DNA of 64,000 nucleotides from Pseudomonas sp. MM213 (GTDB lineage: Bacteria > Pseudomonadota > Gammaproteobacteria > Pseudomonadales > Pseudomonadaceae): NCBI RefSeq assembly GCF_020423045.1, contig NZ_CP081943.1:6262001-6326000 (forward strand), in the 5' to 3' direction. Each line of letters starts with the position of its first letter. Within the stretch, counting starts at the first letter, position 1. This document shows positions 36,834 to 46,099 of this stretch, piece by piece. Under the pieces are notes generated by a model. That model was not told the origin of the DNA, did no database searches, and saw only the letters and a list, made by a program, of their open reading frames with translations. The position numbers were made by a program, and so were the translations under genes.

Positions 36834-37955
36834 ATGCATAACGTCGTCATCAGCGGCACCGGCCTGTACACCCCGGCCAACAGCATTTCCAACGAAGAGC
36901 TGGTGCAGTCTTTCAACGCTTACGTCGCGCAGTTCAACGCCGACAACGCCGACGCCATCGCCCGTGGCGAAGTCGAGGCATTGACCGAATCCAGCGCCGC
37001 GTTTATCGAAAAAGCCTCCGGTATCAAAAGCCGCTTCGTCATGGACAAGGACGGCATTCTCGACCCGCAACGCATGGCGCCACGTCTGCCGGAGCGCTCG
37101 AACGACGAGTGGTCGGTGCTTTGCCAGATGGCCATCGGCGCAGCCGAACAAGCCTTGCAGCGCGCCGGCAAAACCGCAGCGGACATCGACGGCGTGATCG
37201 TCGCTTGCTCCAACCTGCAACGCGCTTACCCGGCCATCGCCATCGAAGTCCAGGAAGCGCTGGGCATCCAGGGTTTCGGTTTCGACATGAACGTGGCCTG
37301 CTCCTCGGCAACCTTCGGCATTCAAGCTGCGGCCAACAGCGTGCAACTGGGCCAGGCCCGGGCAGTGCTGATGGTCAACCCGGAAGTCTGCACCGGTCAC
37401 CTGAACTTCCGTGACCGCGACAGCCACTTCATCTTCGGCGACGCGGCCACTGCAGTGATCATCGAGCGAGCGGACCTGGCGACGTCCAAGTACCAGTTCG
37501 ACGTGGTCAGCACCAAGCTGCTGACCAAGTTTTCCAACAACATCCGCAACAACTTCGGCTTCCTCAACCGCGCGGCGGAAGAGGGCATCGGTGCCAAGGA
37601 CAAGCTGTTCGTGCAGGAAGGCCGCAAGGTGTTCAAGGAAGTCTGCCCGATGGTGGCCGAGCTGATCGGTGCGCACCTGGAAGAGAACCAGCTCAACGTC
37701 GGCGACGTGAAGCGCTTCTGGCTGCACCAGGCCAACCTCAGCATGAACCACTTGATCGTGAGGAAACTGCTGGGTCGCGAAGCCACCGAAGCAGAAGCCC
37801 CGGTGATTCTCGACACCTACGCCAACACCAGCTCTGCGGGCTCGGTGATTGCGTTTCACAAGAACCAGGATGATCTGGCGGCGGGTTCGCTGGCGGTGCT
37901 CAGCTCGTTCGGCGCCGGTTATTCGATTGGTAGCGTGATTCTGCGCAAGCGTTGA
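36834..37955 (+). CDS. β-ketoacyl-ACP synthase III-like enzyme (PA3286 type)
   Basis: This 373-residue thiolase-fold enzyme has catalytic Cys156 (VACSSATFG), His298 (WLHQANLSMN) and Asn331 (YANTSSAG). It is longer than ordinary FabH (about 320 residues), with an insert at ~30-60. It resembles the P. aeruginosa enzyme that takes octanoyl-CoA from β-oxidation into fatty acid synthesis. That role is by family memory. The start is ATG 36834, not the in-frame upstream codon. It is monocistronic and ends at a strong terminator. Confidence 0.88.
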   Translation: MHNVVISGTGLYTPANSISNEELVQSFNAYVAQFNADNADAIARGEVEALTESSAAFIEKASGIKSRFVMDKDGILDPQRMAPRLPERSNDEWSVLCQMAIGAAEQALQRAGKTAADIDGVIVACSNLQRAYPAIAIEVQEALGIQGFGFDMNVACSSATFGIQAAANSVQLGQARAVLMVNPEVCTGHLNFRDRDSHFIFGDAATAVIIERADLATSKYQFDVVSTKLLTKFSNNIRNNFGFLNRAAEEGIGAKDKLFVQEGRKVFKEVCPMVAELIGAHLEENQLNVGDVKRFWLHQANLSMNHLIVRKLLGREATEAEAPVILDTYANTSSAGSVIAFHKNQDDLAAGSLAVLSSFGAGYSIGSVILRKR

Positions 37956-37966
37956 GTTGTCGCGGT

Positions 37967-38000
37967 AAATGAAAAGATCGCAGCCTGCGAAGGCTGCGAT
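37967..38000. terminator. strong intrinsic terminator after the KAS III gene
   Basis: AAAAGATCGCAGCCT/AGGCTGCGATCTTTTTTT is a stem of about 14 bp with A- and T-runs on both sides, so it can work in both directions toward the convergent porin gene. Confidence 0.92.
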
Positions 38001-38116
38001 CTTTTTTTGCATAAAAAAACTCGCGCTGCTGAATCGGACGGATGATGGGGACCGATACAGCAGCGCGAGTTTGTAAAAGCAGTTTGGGCGTCCTTGCCCG
38101 AACCGTGTAGCAGGGA

Positions 38117-39433
38117 TCAGAACTTGGCTTCGGCATCCAGTTGCAGGGTGTTGATTTTCGAGTCCCGCAGGGTGGCGTTGGTGTAGTCGGAATCAGCCAT
38201 GAAGTACGTCGCGCCGAGGGCGAAGTTCTTGTCGATCTCGTAGCTCACTTTCAACTTGCTGCCGCGCGAACCGGTGAAACCGTTGGCGAAGTCAGAGTCG
38301 GTGAAGGCGCCGACCACGGCGTTACGCTGTACGTCACGATAGTTGTAGTCCACGCCGAAGCCGAAGACGTTGGTCTTGACACCGGCCAGCCAGCCCATGT
38401 CCTGATCGTTGCTGGCATCGTCGTTGTTGACGACTTGACCGTAGATCGACAGTGGCATTGGCAGGCCGCCGATGTCGAGCTGACCAAAGCCTTCGTACAG
38501 TTTGAACTGTTCGTTCGCCGTGTTGCCGTTAATGGCCAGTCGGCAGGTGTTCGCCGCACAGGTATTGTTGATGTCGTTGTCGTTGTCGTAAGCGTAGAGA
38601 CTGCCACCCAAGGTCATTTTCAGGTTGTCAGTGATCGCGAAACGCGCGCCCAACTGGCCTGAGTACAGACGCAGGTCGTGGCGGAACTGCTTGCCTTCGC
38701 CGTCGACGTTGTCCTTGAGGGTGAAGTGGCCGGCGCTACCGAACAGCTCGGTGCTGCCGCCCAGCGGGTATTTGTAAGTCACTGCCAGACCTTCCGGGTT
38801 GATGTCGCTATCCCAGATGATGTCGCCCATGCTCACCCATGGTTGCGCCATCTTGCCGCCGATCAAGTGCAGATTCTTGATGGCGTCAGGGTGGTAGTCG
38901 ACGTAACCCTGGTCCAGCCAGATATCCTTCTTGGTGAAGTTGCCATCCAGGCTCTGGTTGGTGGAACGAGAGTCGTTGTCGCTGCCAGTGGCAATACGGA
39001 TGCCGGTGTCCACTTGCGGGTTGATTGCAGTGTAGGCACCCAGGCGGACGCGAATACGTTGACGATCCTGGTCGCCGGTGTTGGAAACACCGTCGTTCTT
39101 GACCGTTTCCTGGCGGAAACGCACGTCACCCTTGAACTGGGTCTTGGCAGCCCACGCCAGTTTCTGGTCGAAGGTGCTCAGTGCTTCGGTTTTCTTCGCG
39201 GTGGCCGCGATCTGCTCGTTAGTCTCTTGCTGAGCCTGACGGGCGATTTGCTGATCCTTCTGATCCCTGGCCAGCTCGGCTTGCAACTCGCTGTACTGCG
39301 CGTTGGTAATCGAACCGTTAGCCTTCAGCATGTCGAGCAGTTTGGCGTCGACTGCGGCGCTGGCCGGAACACTCATGGCCAGCAGCAGACCGCCACACAG
39401 GGCCGCCGCAGTTTTCGTGGAAGCAAGACGCAT
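38117..39433 (-). CDS. outer-membrane putative porin (Porin_5 family)
   Basis: This 438-residue protein has a signal peptide (~1-26, LCGGLLLAMSVPASAA) and a short helical periplasmic segment (~30-85, Gln/Lys-rich, ITNAQYSELQAELARDQKD in part). A β-barrel with many short amphipathic strands follows, ending in the terminal Phe typical of outer-membrane proteins (DAEAKF). It starts at ATG 39433 with GGAG 8 nt upstream. An in-frame ATG 48 nt further up would put 16 extra residues before the signal peptide and is rejected. Substrate unknown. Confidence 0.88.
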   Translation of the reverse strand: MRLASTKTAAALCGGLLLAMSVPASAAVDAKLLDMLKANGSITNAQYSELQAELARDQKDQQIARQAQQETNEQIAATAKKTEALSTFDQKLAWAAKTQFKGDVRFRQETVKNDGVSNTGDQDRQRIRVRLGAYTAINPQVDTGIRIATGSDNDSRSTNQSLDGNFTKKDIWLDQGYVDYHPDAIKNLHLIGGKMAQPWVSMGDIIWDSDINPEGLAVTYKYPLGGSTELFGSAGHFTLKDNVDGEGKQFRHDLRLYSGQLGARFAITDNLKMTLGGSLYAYDNDNDINNTCAANTCRLAINGNTANEQFKLYEGFGQLDIGGLPMPLSIYGQVVNNDDASNDQDMGWLAGVKTNVFGFGVDYNYRDVQRNAVVGAFTDSDFANGFTGSRGSKLKVSYEIDKNFALGATYFMADSDYTNATLRDSKINTLQLDAEAKF

Positions 39434-39717
39434 ATCAATCTCCGAAGATGAGAGGGGATGACTTAGCCATCCAGGGCACAACCGACCGATGTCGGACGGA
39501 AAACAGTGATCGGGCTAAGAACCCGACGCTCTAAAAACTGGCGCCAGTATCGCGATGGTTTATGACAAGGCAGTGGCAAAGTGATGGCGGCTCGATGACG
39601 ATACAAAGTGCGAAGGAACTTTCTATTCCGGGCCCTGTCGGCGGATCACGAGTGTGGATTGCGCCTCGATAGGCGATACTCGCGAGGCTTTTACGCCAAG
39701 AAGTGGAGAGGGAAGTG

Positions 39718-40842
39718 ATGCCGCTGCAACGCCTGGAACGACTGTCCGAAATAGCCCCGCACACCTGGGATGCCCTGGTGCCGGATGATCAGCCGTTTCT
39801 GCGCCATGCCTTTCTCAGTTCACTGGAGGACAGCGGCAGCGTCGGTCCGCATTCCGGTTGGCAGCCCGAGCATTTGTTGCACATGGACGGGGACCGGTTG
39901 ATCGCCGCGCTGCCCAGTTACCGCAAATGGCATTCCTATGGCGAGTACGTGTTCGATCACGCCTGGGCCGATGCCTGCGAGCGTGCCGGCATCGACTATT
40001 ACCCCAAACTGTTGACCGCCGTGCCGTTCAGCCCGGTCAGCGGACCGCGCTTGCTGGCGGCCTCGGTCGAGGACGGTTTCGAACTGCTGAAGAGTTTGCC
40101 GGGCTACCTCGAGATCGAAGAACTCTCCAGTGCGCACATCAATTTCACCGATCCGTTCACCGACGCGGCGCTGGCCGAACAACCCGGCTGGCTGCAGCGC
40201 ATCGGCTGTCAGTACCACTGGCAAAATCGCGGCTATCGGGATTTTCAGGACTTCCTCGACGTCCTCAGTTCGCGCAAGCGCAAGCAGATGCGCAAAGAGC
40301 GCGAGCAAGTGGCGGGGCAGGGGTTTGATTTCGAGTGGCTGGAAGGCAAGCAACTGGATCAGGCGCAGTGGGATTTCGTGTACGCCTGTTATGCCAACAC
40401 CTACGCGGTGCGCCGGCAACGGCCCTATCTGACGCGGGAATTTTTCAGTCTGTTGGCCGAGCGCATGCCGGAATCGATTCGCGTGGTCTTGGCCAAACAG
40501 GGCTCACGGCCGGTGGCCATGGCCTTCAGCCTGGTGGGCGGCGACAGTTTTTATGGGCGTTACTGGGGCTGTCTGGCGGAGTTCGATCGTCTGCATTTCG
40601 AGACGTGTTTCTATCAAGGGATGGACTACGCAATTGCCAACGGTTTTCAGCGTTTCGATGCCGGTGCTCAGGGTGAGCACAAACTGATTCGCGGGTTTGA
40701 ACCGGTGATCACCCATTCCTGGCACTACTTGCGCCATCCCGGCTTGAAAGCCGCCGTCAAAGACTTCCTTCATCAGGAGCGTCTCGGCGTCCTGGCCTAT
40801 GCCGAGGAAGCGAGGACCGCCTTGCCTTACCGACAGGACTGA
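39718..40842 (+). CDS. FemAB-like GNAT N-acyltransferase (PF04339 type)
   Basis: This 374-residue protein of the FemAB_like/DUF482 family starts at ATG 39718, after GAGGGA. Typical segments are FLRHAFLSSLEDSGSVGPHSGW, then DVLSSRKRKQMRKEREQV, and SFYGRYWGCLAEFDRLHFETCFYQGMDYAI before RFDAGAQGEHKLIRGFEPV. These proteins are predicted peptidyl or aminoacyl acyltransferases, with no defined substrate for this branch. It is convergent with aqpZ, with 15 nt between the stops. Confidence 0.85.
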   Translation: MPLQRLERLSEIAPHTWDALVPDDQPFLRHAFLSSLEDSGSVGPHSGWQPEHLLHMDGDRLIAALPSYRKWHSYGEYVFDHAWADACERAGIDYYPKLLTAVPFSPVSGPRLLAASVEDGFELLKSLPGYLEIEELSSAHINFTDPFTDAALAEQPGWLQRIGCQYHWQNRGYRDFQDFLDVLSSRKRKQMRKEREQVAGQGFDFEWLEGKQLDQAQWDFVYACYANTYAVRRQRPYLTREFFSLLAERMPESIRVVLAKQGSRPVAMAFSLVGGDSFYGRYWGCLAEFDRLHFETCFYQGMDYAIANGFQRFDAGAQGEHKLIRGFEPVITHSWHYLRHPGLKAAVKDFLHQERLGVLAYAEEARTALPYRQD

Positions 40843-40857
40843 TCCTCCTCCATGGGG

Positions 40858-41553
40858 TCAAGTGCCTTCCTTGCCCAGCCACCGATACGTCACACCACCG
40901 ACCACCGCACCCAGCAGCGGCGCGACCCAGAACATCCACAGTTGCGCGATCGCCCAGCCGCCGACAATCAGGGCCGGGCCGGTACTGCGGGCCGGGTTGA
41001 CCGAAGTGTTGGTGATGGGAATCGAGATCAGGTGGATCAGTGTCAGGGCCAGGCCGATAGCGATCGGTGCCAGCCCGGCCGGCGCACGTTTGTCGGTGGC
41101 GCCGAGGATGATCAGCACAAACATCGCCGTCATCACCAGCTCACAGACAAAGCCTGCGGCCATCGAGTATTTGCCGGGGGAGTGTTCGCCGTAGCCGTTG
41201 GAGGCCAGGCCGGCGGAGAGGTCGAAGCCTTCCTTGCCGCTGGCGATGTAGTAGATCAACGCGGCGGCGATGATCCCGCCGATGACCTGGGCGATGATGT
41301 AGGCGGGTAGTTCCTTGGCGGGGAATCGGCCACCGACTGACAAACCGACCGATACGGCGGGGTTTAGATGGCAACCGGAGATGTGGCCGATGGCGAAGGC
41401 CATGGTCAGTACGGTGAGACCAAACGCGATGGCCACACCGAGTACTCCGATCCCAAGCGGAGAAGACGCGGCCAGAACCGCACTGCCGCAACCCCCCAAC
41501 ACCAGCCAGAACGTACCTAACAACTCAGTGACTGAACGTTTGAACAGAGACAT
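40858..41553 (-). CDS. aqpZ: aquaporin Z
   Basis: This 231-residue, six-helix inner-membrane water channel has both NPA loops, [10 protein letters not shown] (~residues 61-70) and [11 protein letters not shown] (~184-194). The Arg after the second NPA and an AqpZ-type ar/R His/Thr neighbourhood are present. AGGA precedes the ATG. It is monocistronic. The gap upstream leads into repeat element B. Confidence 0.95.
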   Translation of the reverse strand: MSLFKRSVTELLGTFWLVLGGCGSAVLAASSPLGIGVLGVAIAFGLTVLTMAFAIGHISGCHLNPAVSVGLSVGGRFPAKELPAYIIAQVIGGIIAAALIYYIASGKEGFDLSAGLASNGYGEHSPGKYSMAAGFVCELVMTAMFVLIILGATDKRAPAGLAPIAIGLALTLIHLISIPITNTSVNPARSTGPALIVGGWAIAQLWMFWVAPLLGAVVGGVTYRWLGKEGT

Positions 41554-42090
41554 GAGAGTGTCCTTGATAGGTTTCCTATCGAGACTGTATCGAGTTATGC
41601 ATCCTGCAGATTTACGACAGGCTCATCTCCAGAACCTTGGCTGAGTACAGCAGGGTTTTTCTGGAATTCCAGTGGGCTTAGAGCTGTTGGGGGCTGGGGG
41701 TTATGGGGGTTATGGGGGGGTGTGGGTTGGGGGCATATCCGTTTCTGCGGTAACGGCGGTTATTGGTTTCGCTCTTACAGCGAGTCACTTTGGAAAAGCC
41801 CCAAAGTAACCAAAAGGCTCTTGCCCCTTTCGTTCGGTGCCTCGCTAATGCTCGGCATGCCCTCGCTCCGGTCCTGCTCCGTGGGCCCGCCGCGATCGGC
41901 CATCCTTGGCCGTGCGCGGCTAACCCGGCATCCATGCCGGGTTGCCCACTACGCAGAACCTGCGCTCGGCCTCTCGAGGGGGCGACCACCGCCACAGCCG
42001 CCGAGGCGGCCTGAAAGCCGACCTGGCTCTTTGGTGCACGCGTTCTCCTTCACTGCTGCGTTCACTCATTCCGGATATGTACACCGATCC

Positions 42091-42183
42091 CCTGTAGGAG
42101 CCGGCTTGCTGGCGATCGCGTCCTTTCAGGCAATAAGTACGTCGACTGACCCACCGCCATCGCCAGCAAGCCGGCTCCTACAG
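42091..42183. repeat. REPIN 1 of 3 in element B
   Basis: GGAGCCGGCTTGCTGGCGAT and its inverted partner. First of three units at a 127-bp period (TGTAGG at 42093, 42220 and 42347). Confidence 0.9.
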
Positions 42184-42218
42184 TTGATCGTATTTCTCCA
42201 GACAACTATGCATTTCCC

Positions 42219-42310
42219 TTGTAGGAGCCAGCTTGCTGGCGATCGCGTCCTTTCAGGCAATAAATACGTCGACTGACCCACCGCTATCGCCAGCAAGCCG
42301 GCTCCTACAG
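42219..42310. repeat. REPIN 2 of 3 in element B
   Basis: Nearly identical to unit 1, including the loop (CGTCCTTTCAGGCAATAA) and the linker to the next unit (TTGATCGTATTTCTCCAGAC), so whole 127-bp units were duplicated. Confidence 0.9.
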
Positions 42311-42345
42311 TTGATCGTATTTCTCCAGACACCTATGCATTTCCC

Positions 42346-42437
42346 TTGTAGGAGCCAGCTTGCTGGCGATCGCGTCCTTTCAGGCAATAAATACGTCGAC
42401 TGACCCACCGCCATCGCCGGCAAACCGGCTCCTACAG
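42346..42437. repeat. REPIN 3 of 3 in element B
   Basis: Third unit of the tandem series. The right REP differs slightly (ATCGCCGGCAAACCGGC). Confidence 0.9.
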
Positions 42438-42789
42438 GGGGCACGTACGCTTTTGATTTCCACCACTCATCAGGCCGAGCGTTAGCTCGCCTTCCGCTTT
42501 TGATCTTGAGGTGCCCGCCCCCTCGAGAGGCCGAGCGCAGGTTCTGCGCAGTGGGCAACCCGGCATGGATGCCGGGTTAGCCGCCCCCGGCCATGGATGG
42601 CCGATGGCGGCGGGCCCACGGAGCAGGACCGGAGCGAGGGCATGCCGAGCCTTAGCGAGGCACCGAACGAAAGGGGCAAGAGCGCTTGGTTACTTGGCGC
42701 TTCTCCAAGTGACTCGCCGTAAGGGCGAAACCCATAGCGGCCGTTACCGCAGCAACGGATATGCCCCCAATCCCAACCCCAATCCCCAA

Positions 42790-44622
42790 TCAATCGATCC
42801 CAACAAACCCCCCAGTCTGATGCTGCCACAACCGCGCATACAACCCGCCATGCGCCAGCAACTCAGCATGGGTCCCCGTCTCGGCAATCCTGCCTTTCTC
42901 AAGCACCACCAGCCGGTCCATCCGGGCGATGGTCGAGAGCCGGTGAGCAATGGCAATCACGGTTTTACCCTTCATCAGGGTTTCCAGGCTTTCCTGAATC
43001 GCCGCTTCGACTTCCGAATCCAGCGCCGAAGTCGCTTCGTCCATGATCAAAATCGGCGCGTCCTTGAGCAGCACGCGGGCAATGGCGATCCGCTGACGCT
43101 GACCACCGGAGAGCTTCACCCCACGCTCACCGACATGCGCATCGAAACCGGTGCGTCCCTCGGCGTCCGAGAGCAACGGGATGAACTCGTCGGCCCGGGC
43201 CTTGTGCACCGCTTCCCAGAGTTCGGCATCGGTGGCGTCCGGTTTGCCATAGAGCAAATTGTCGCGGATCGAACGGTGCAGCAGCGACGTGTCCTGGGTA
43301 ATCATGCCGATGCGCTCGCGCAGGCTTTCCTGACCGACTTCGGCAATGTTCTGGCCGTCGATCACGATCCGCCCACCCTGCACGTCATAGAGGCGCAGCA
43401 GCAGGTTGACCAGGGTCGATTTACCGGCGCCGGACGGACCGATCAAACCGATTTTTTCACCCGGTTTGATCGTCAGGTTTAGGTCGCCAATGATCCCGCT
43501 CTTCTTGCCGTAGTGGAAATCCACGTGCTCGAAACGCACTTCGCCCCGGGCGACGGTCAGCGGTTTGGCCTCCGCACGATCGGTGACGCTGACCGGTTGC
43601 GAAATGGTCTGCAAACCGTCCTGAACCATGCCGATGTTTTCGAAAATGCCGGTAACCACCCACATGATCCAGCCGGACATGTTGACGATCCGGATCACCA
43701 GGCCGGTGGCCAGTGCAATGGCGCCCACTGTGATCAGCGACTGCGTCCACAGCCACAGCGCCAGGCCCGTGGTGCTGACGATCAGCAAGCCGTTCATGCT
43801 GGTGATGACCACGTCCATGCTGGTGACCACGCGGCCAGCCAGTTGGGCTTTTACGGTCTGTTCCTGGATGGCTTCCTTGGCGTATTGCTGTTCGAAATTG
43901 GTGTGGGCGAACAGCTTCAGCGTGGTGATGTTGGTATAGCCGTCGACGATCCGGCCCATGAGCTTGGAGCGCGCATCCGAGGACACTACCGAGCGTTCTT
44001 TCACCCGTGGCACGAAGTAGCAGAGGGCGCCGATGTAGGCGGCGATCCAGGTCAACAACGGGATCATCAGGCGCCAGTCGGCCTCGGCGAACAGCACCAG
44101 CGAACTGATCGCGTAGATCAGCACATGCCACAGCGCGTCCACCGCTTGCACGGCGGAATCGCGCAGCGAGTTGCCGGTCTGCATGATGCGTTGGGCGATG
44201 CGCCCGGCGAAGTCGTTCTGGAAGAAATTCAGGCTCTGTTTGAGCACGTAACTGTGGTTTTGCCAGCGGATCATGCTGGTCATGCTCGGGCTCAGGGTCT
44301 GGTGCACCAGCAAGTCATGCAGGCCCACGAACACCGGGCGCAGGATCAGTGCCACGACGGCCATCCAGGCCAGTTCGATGCCGTGTTCCTTGAAGAAATT
44401 GACGTTCGGCGTGCCTTGGGCCAGGTCGATGATGCGGCTCAGGTAGCTGAACAGCGCCACTTCGATCAATGCACCGAACAGGCCGACGGTCAGCAGGGCG
44501 GCGAAACTCGGCCAGACCTGCTTCAGGTAATAGGTATAGAAGGGGAAAACACGGTCGGGCGGAGCCGCCGTCGGGGCGTCACGGAACACGTCAATCAATT
44601 GTTCAAAACGGCGATAAAGCAT
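42790..44622 (-). CDS. ABC exporter, fused permease and ATPase (MsbA/MdlB-like)
   Basis: This 610-residue half-transporter has a six-helix ABC membrane domain (~35-340) and a nucleotide-binding domain with Walker A GPSGAGKS (395-402), signature LSGGQ (504-508) and Walker B/D-loop ILIMDEATSALD (524-535). GGAG precedes the ATG. It probably works as a homodimer in the inner membrane. Its substrate may be a lipid or drug and is not determinable. It is monocistronic, and its stop lies 25 bp from repeat element B. Confidence 0.92.
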   Translation of the reverse strand: MLYRRFEQLIDVFRDAPTAAPPDRVFPFYTYYLKQVWPSFAALLTVGLFGALIEVALFSYLSRIIDLAQGTPNVNFFKEHGIELAWMAVVALILRPVFVGLHDLLVHQTLSPSMTSMIRWQNHSYVLKQSLNFFQNDFAGRIAQRIMQTGNSLRDSAVQAVDALWHVLIYAISSLVLFAEADWRLMIPLLTWIAAYIGALCYFVPRVKERSVVSSDARSKLMGRIVDGYTNITTLKLFAHTNFEQQYAKEAIQEQTVKAQLAGRVVTSMDVVITSMNGLLIVSTTGLALWLWTQSLITVGAIALATGLVIRIVNMSGWIMWVVTGIFENIGMVQDGLQTISQPVSVTDRAEAKPLTVARGEVRFEHVDFHYGKKSGIIGDLNLTIKPGEKIGLIGPSGAGKSTLVNLLLRLYDVQGGRIVIDGQNIAEVGQESLRERIGMITQDTSLLHRSIRDNLLYGKPDATDAELWEAVHKARADEFIPLLSDAEGRTGFDAHVGERGVKLSGGQRQRIAIARVLLKDAPILIMDEATSALDSEVEAAIQESLETLMKGKTVIAIAHRLSTIARMDRLVVLEKGRIAETGTHAELLAHGGLYARLWQHQTGGFVGID

Positions 44623-44712
44623 CGGTTCTCCGCCCGCGTGCGGGCTCTCCTTTAAACACTATGAGCGGCGCCGAATACCGGCGGCCGCTCAACATCCCTG
44701 TGCCTGTGGATC

Positions 44713-45276
44713 TTAGTCGATACGTTTGGCCGACTTGATCAGCACCGGGTCGATAGGCACGTTCTGCATGCCTTGTTTGGTAGTGGTTTGCGAATTGACG
44801 ATGATGTCCACCACGTCCATGCCCTTGACCACTTTGGCGAACACCGCGTAACCGGCGTCGCGACCCGGGTCGAGGAACGCATTGTCGGCGACGTTGATGA
44901 AGAACTGGCTGGTGGCCGAATCCGGGTTCGACGTACGCGCCATCGACAAGGTGCCGCGCACGTTATGCAGGCCGTTGCTGGCTTCGTTCTTGATCGGTGC
45001 CTTGGTGTCTTTTTGCGCCATCTGCGCAGTGAAACCGCCGCCCTGGGCCATGAAGCCCGGGATCACACGGTGGAAAATCGTGTTGTTGTAGAAGCCGCTG
45101 TCGACGTACTCAAGAAAGTTCTTGGTACTGATCGGCGCCTTGACCGGGTCCAGTTCGATTTCGATCTGGCCGTTGGTGGTTTCCAGCAGAACGTGTGGGG
45201 CCTTGGCGGGCGTAGCGGCCATCAGGTTGGCGGCAAACAGAACGGTGCCAGCGACGAGGGCGATTTTTTTCAGCAT
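44713..45276 (-). CDS. ppiA: periplasmic peptidyl-prolyl cis-trans isomerase A (cyclophilin)
   Basis: This 187-residue cyclophilin has a signal peptide (~1-20, [14 protein letters not shown]). Core motifs are [20 protein letters not shown] and [14 protein letters not shown], with the catalytic Arg in FHRV. The ATG overlaps the stop of the upstream α/β hydrolase by 7 nt (ATGCTGA), so it is translationally coupled and belongs to a lysR-hydrolase-ppiA transcription unit. Confidence 0.93.
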   Translation of the reverse strand: MLKKIALVAGTVLFAANLMAATPAKAPHVLLETTNGQIEIELDPVKAPISTKNFLEYVDSGFYNNTIFHRVIPGFMAQGGGFTAQMAQKDTKAPIKNEASNGLHNVRGTLSMARTSNPDSATSQFFINVADNAFLDPGRDAGYAVFAKVVKGMDVVDIIVNSQTTTKQGMQNVPIDPVLIKSAKRID

Positions 45277-46085
45277 GGGTCAGTGATCCTGAGTGTGGTG
45301 GTGTCGACTGCGGTGAGAAACTCGAGCAGGGTTTGGTTGAAGCGTTCGGGTTGATCCAGCGGGGTGGCGTGACGCGAATCGGCGATCACCACCAGCCGCG
45401 CATCGGGCAGCAGTTTTACATAGTTCTCTTTCAACGCTACCGGCGTGTAGTCCCGGTCGGCGCTGACAATGAGGGTTGGACAGGACACCCTGGAAAGTCG
45501 TTCCTGAACCCCCCAACCAACAATCGCGTCGAAGCTGGCGAGATAAGCATGTTTGTCGTTTTTTGCCCAGCGTTCGGCCATCTTTTGACGCAATTCGGCC
45601 TGTTCCGGCTTGGGGAACAGTTTGCCACCAAGGGCCTTGCCGATGGTGCCCAGGCTAAGCGCACGCATCAGGCTCCAGCGCTTGAACCATTGCCAGTAAT
45701 CGTCGCGGCTGCGCAATTTGACCTCGGGCGCGCTGTTGACGATGCACAGGCTCTTGAGCAATTGGGGCTGATCCACCGCCAGTTGGAAGCCGATCATGCC
45801 GCCCATCGACAGTCCCACGTAATGTGTCGGGCCGAGGTTCAGATGTTCGATCAGGGCGATCAGGTCGGCGCTGAACCCGGCGATGGTGTAGCGCTCGCGG
45901 GGTTTGTCGGAGCGACCGTGGCCGCGCACATCCGGGACGATCACCCGGTAACGGGCCGCCAATGCCGGGATCTGTTTTTCCCAGTCCAGGGTGCTGGAAC
46001 CGAGCCCGTGAACCAGCAGCAACGGCGTGCCGTGGCCATACTCCTCATAGTGCAGGTTGCAACCTTCGTGTTCGAAATAGGCCAT
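45270..46085 (-). CDS. α/β-fold hydrolase
   Basis: This 271-residue enzyme has HGLGSS oxyanion region (26-31), nucleophile Ser93 in GLSMGG, and His in [14 protein letters not shown] near residue 245. It resembles 3-oxoadipate enol-lactonase and related esterases, but no pathway gene is nearby to fix the substrate. It starts 15 bp after the lysR stop on the same strand and overlaps ppiA by 7 nt. Confidence 0.87.
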   Translation of the reverse strand: MAYFEHEGCNLHYEEYGHGTPLLLVHGLGSSTLDWEKQIPALAARYRVIVPDVRGHGRSDKPRERYTIAGFSADLIALIEHLNLGPTHYVGLSMGGMIGFQLAVDQPQLLKSLCIVNSAPEVKLRSRDDYWQWFKRWSLMRALSLGTIGKALGGKLFPKPEQAELRQKMAERWAKNDKHAYLASFDAIVGWGVQERLSRVSCPTLIVSADRDYTPVALKENYVKLLPDARLVVIADSRHATPLDQPERFNQTLLEFLTAVDTTTLRITDPC

Positions 46086-46099
46086 GCGATCACTCCGTG

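Larger units (their letters stand above)
41733..42765. repeat. composite inverted-repeat element, copy B, with three tandem REPINs inside
   Basis: Arms at 41733-~42080 and ~42440-42765 are inverted copies sharing GCATATCCG ends, CCTTTCGTTCGGTGCC, CCCGGCATCCATGCCGGG and GGCCTCTCGAGG. The inner modules show the orientation: the CTGGCTCTTT/GCCTGAAAGCC segment lies in the left arm here but the right arm of copy A, and the AATCAAAAGC segment is the reverse. Copy B is therefore inverted relative to A at 12929-13806. Confidence 0.85.

Noticed and set aside
42091..42437. Possible CRISPR array (regular 127-bp repeats)
   Set aside because: The repeat unit is a full REPIN plus linker, loops are nearly identical rather than unique spacers, and there are no cas genes.
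41722..42829. Short ORFs in element B, including a 184-residue frame
   Set aside because: They run through arms and REPINs and match the element A artefacts.
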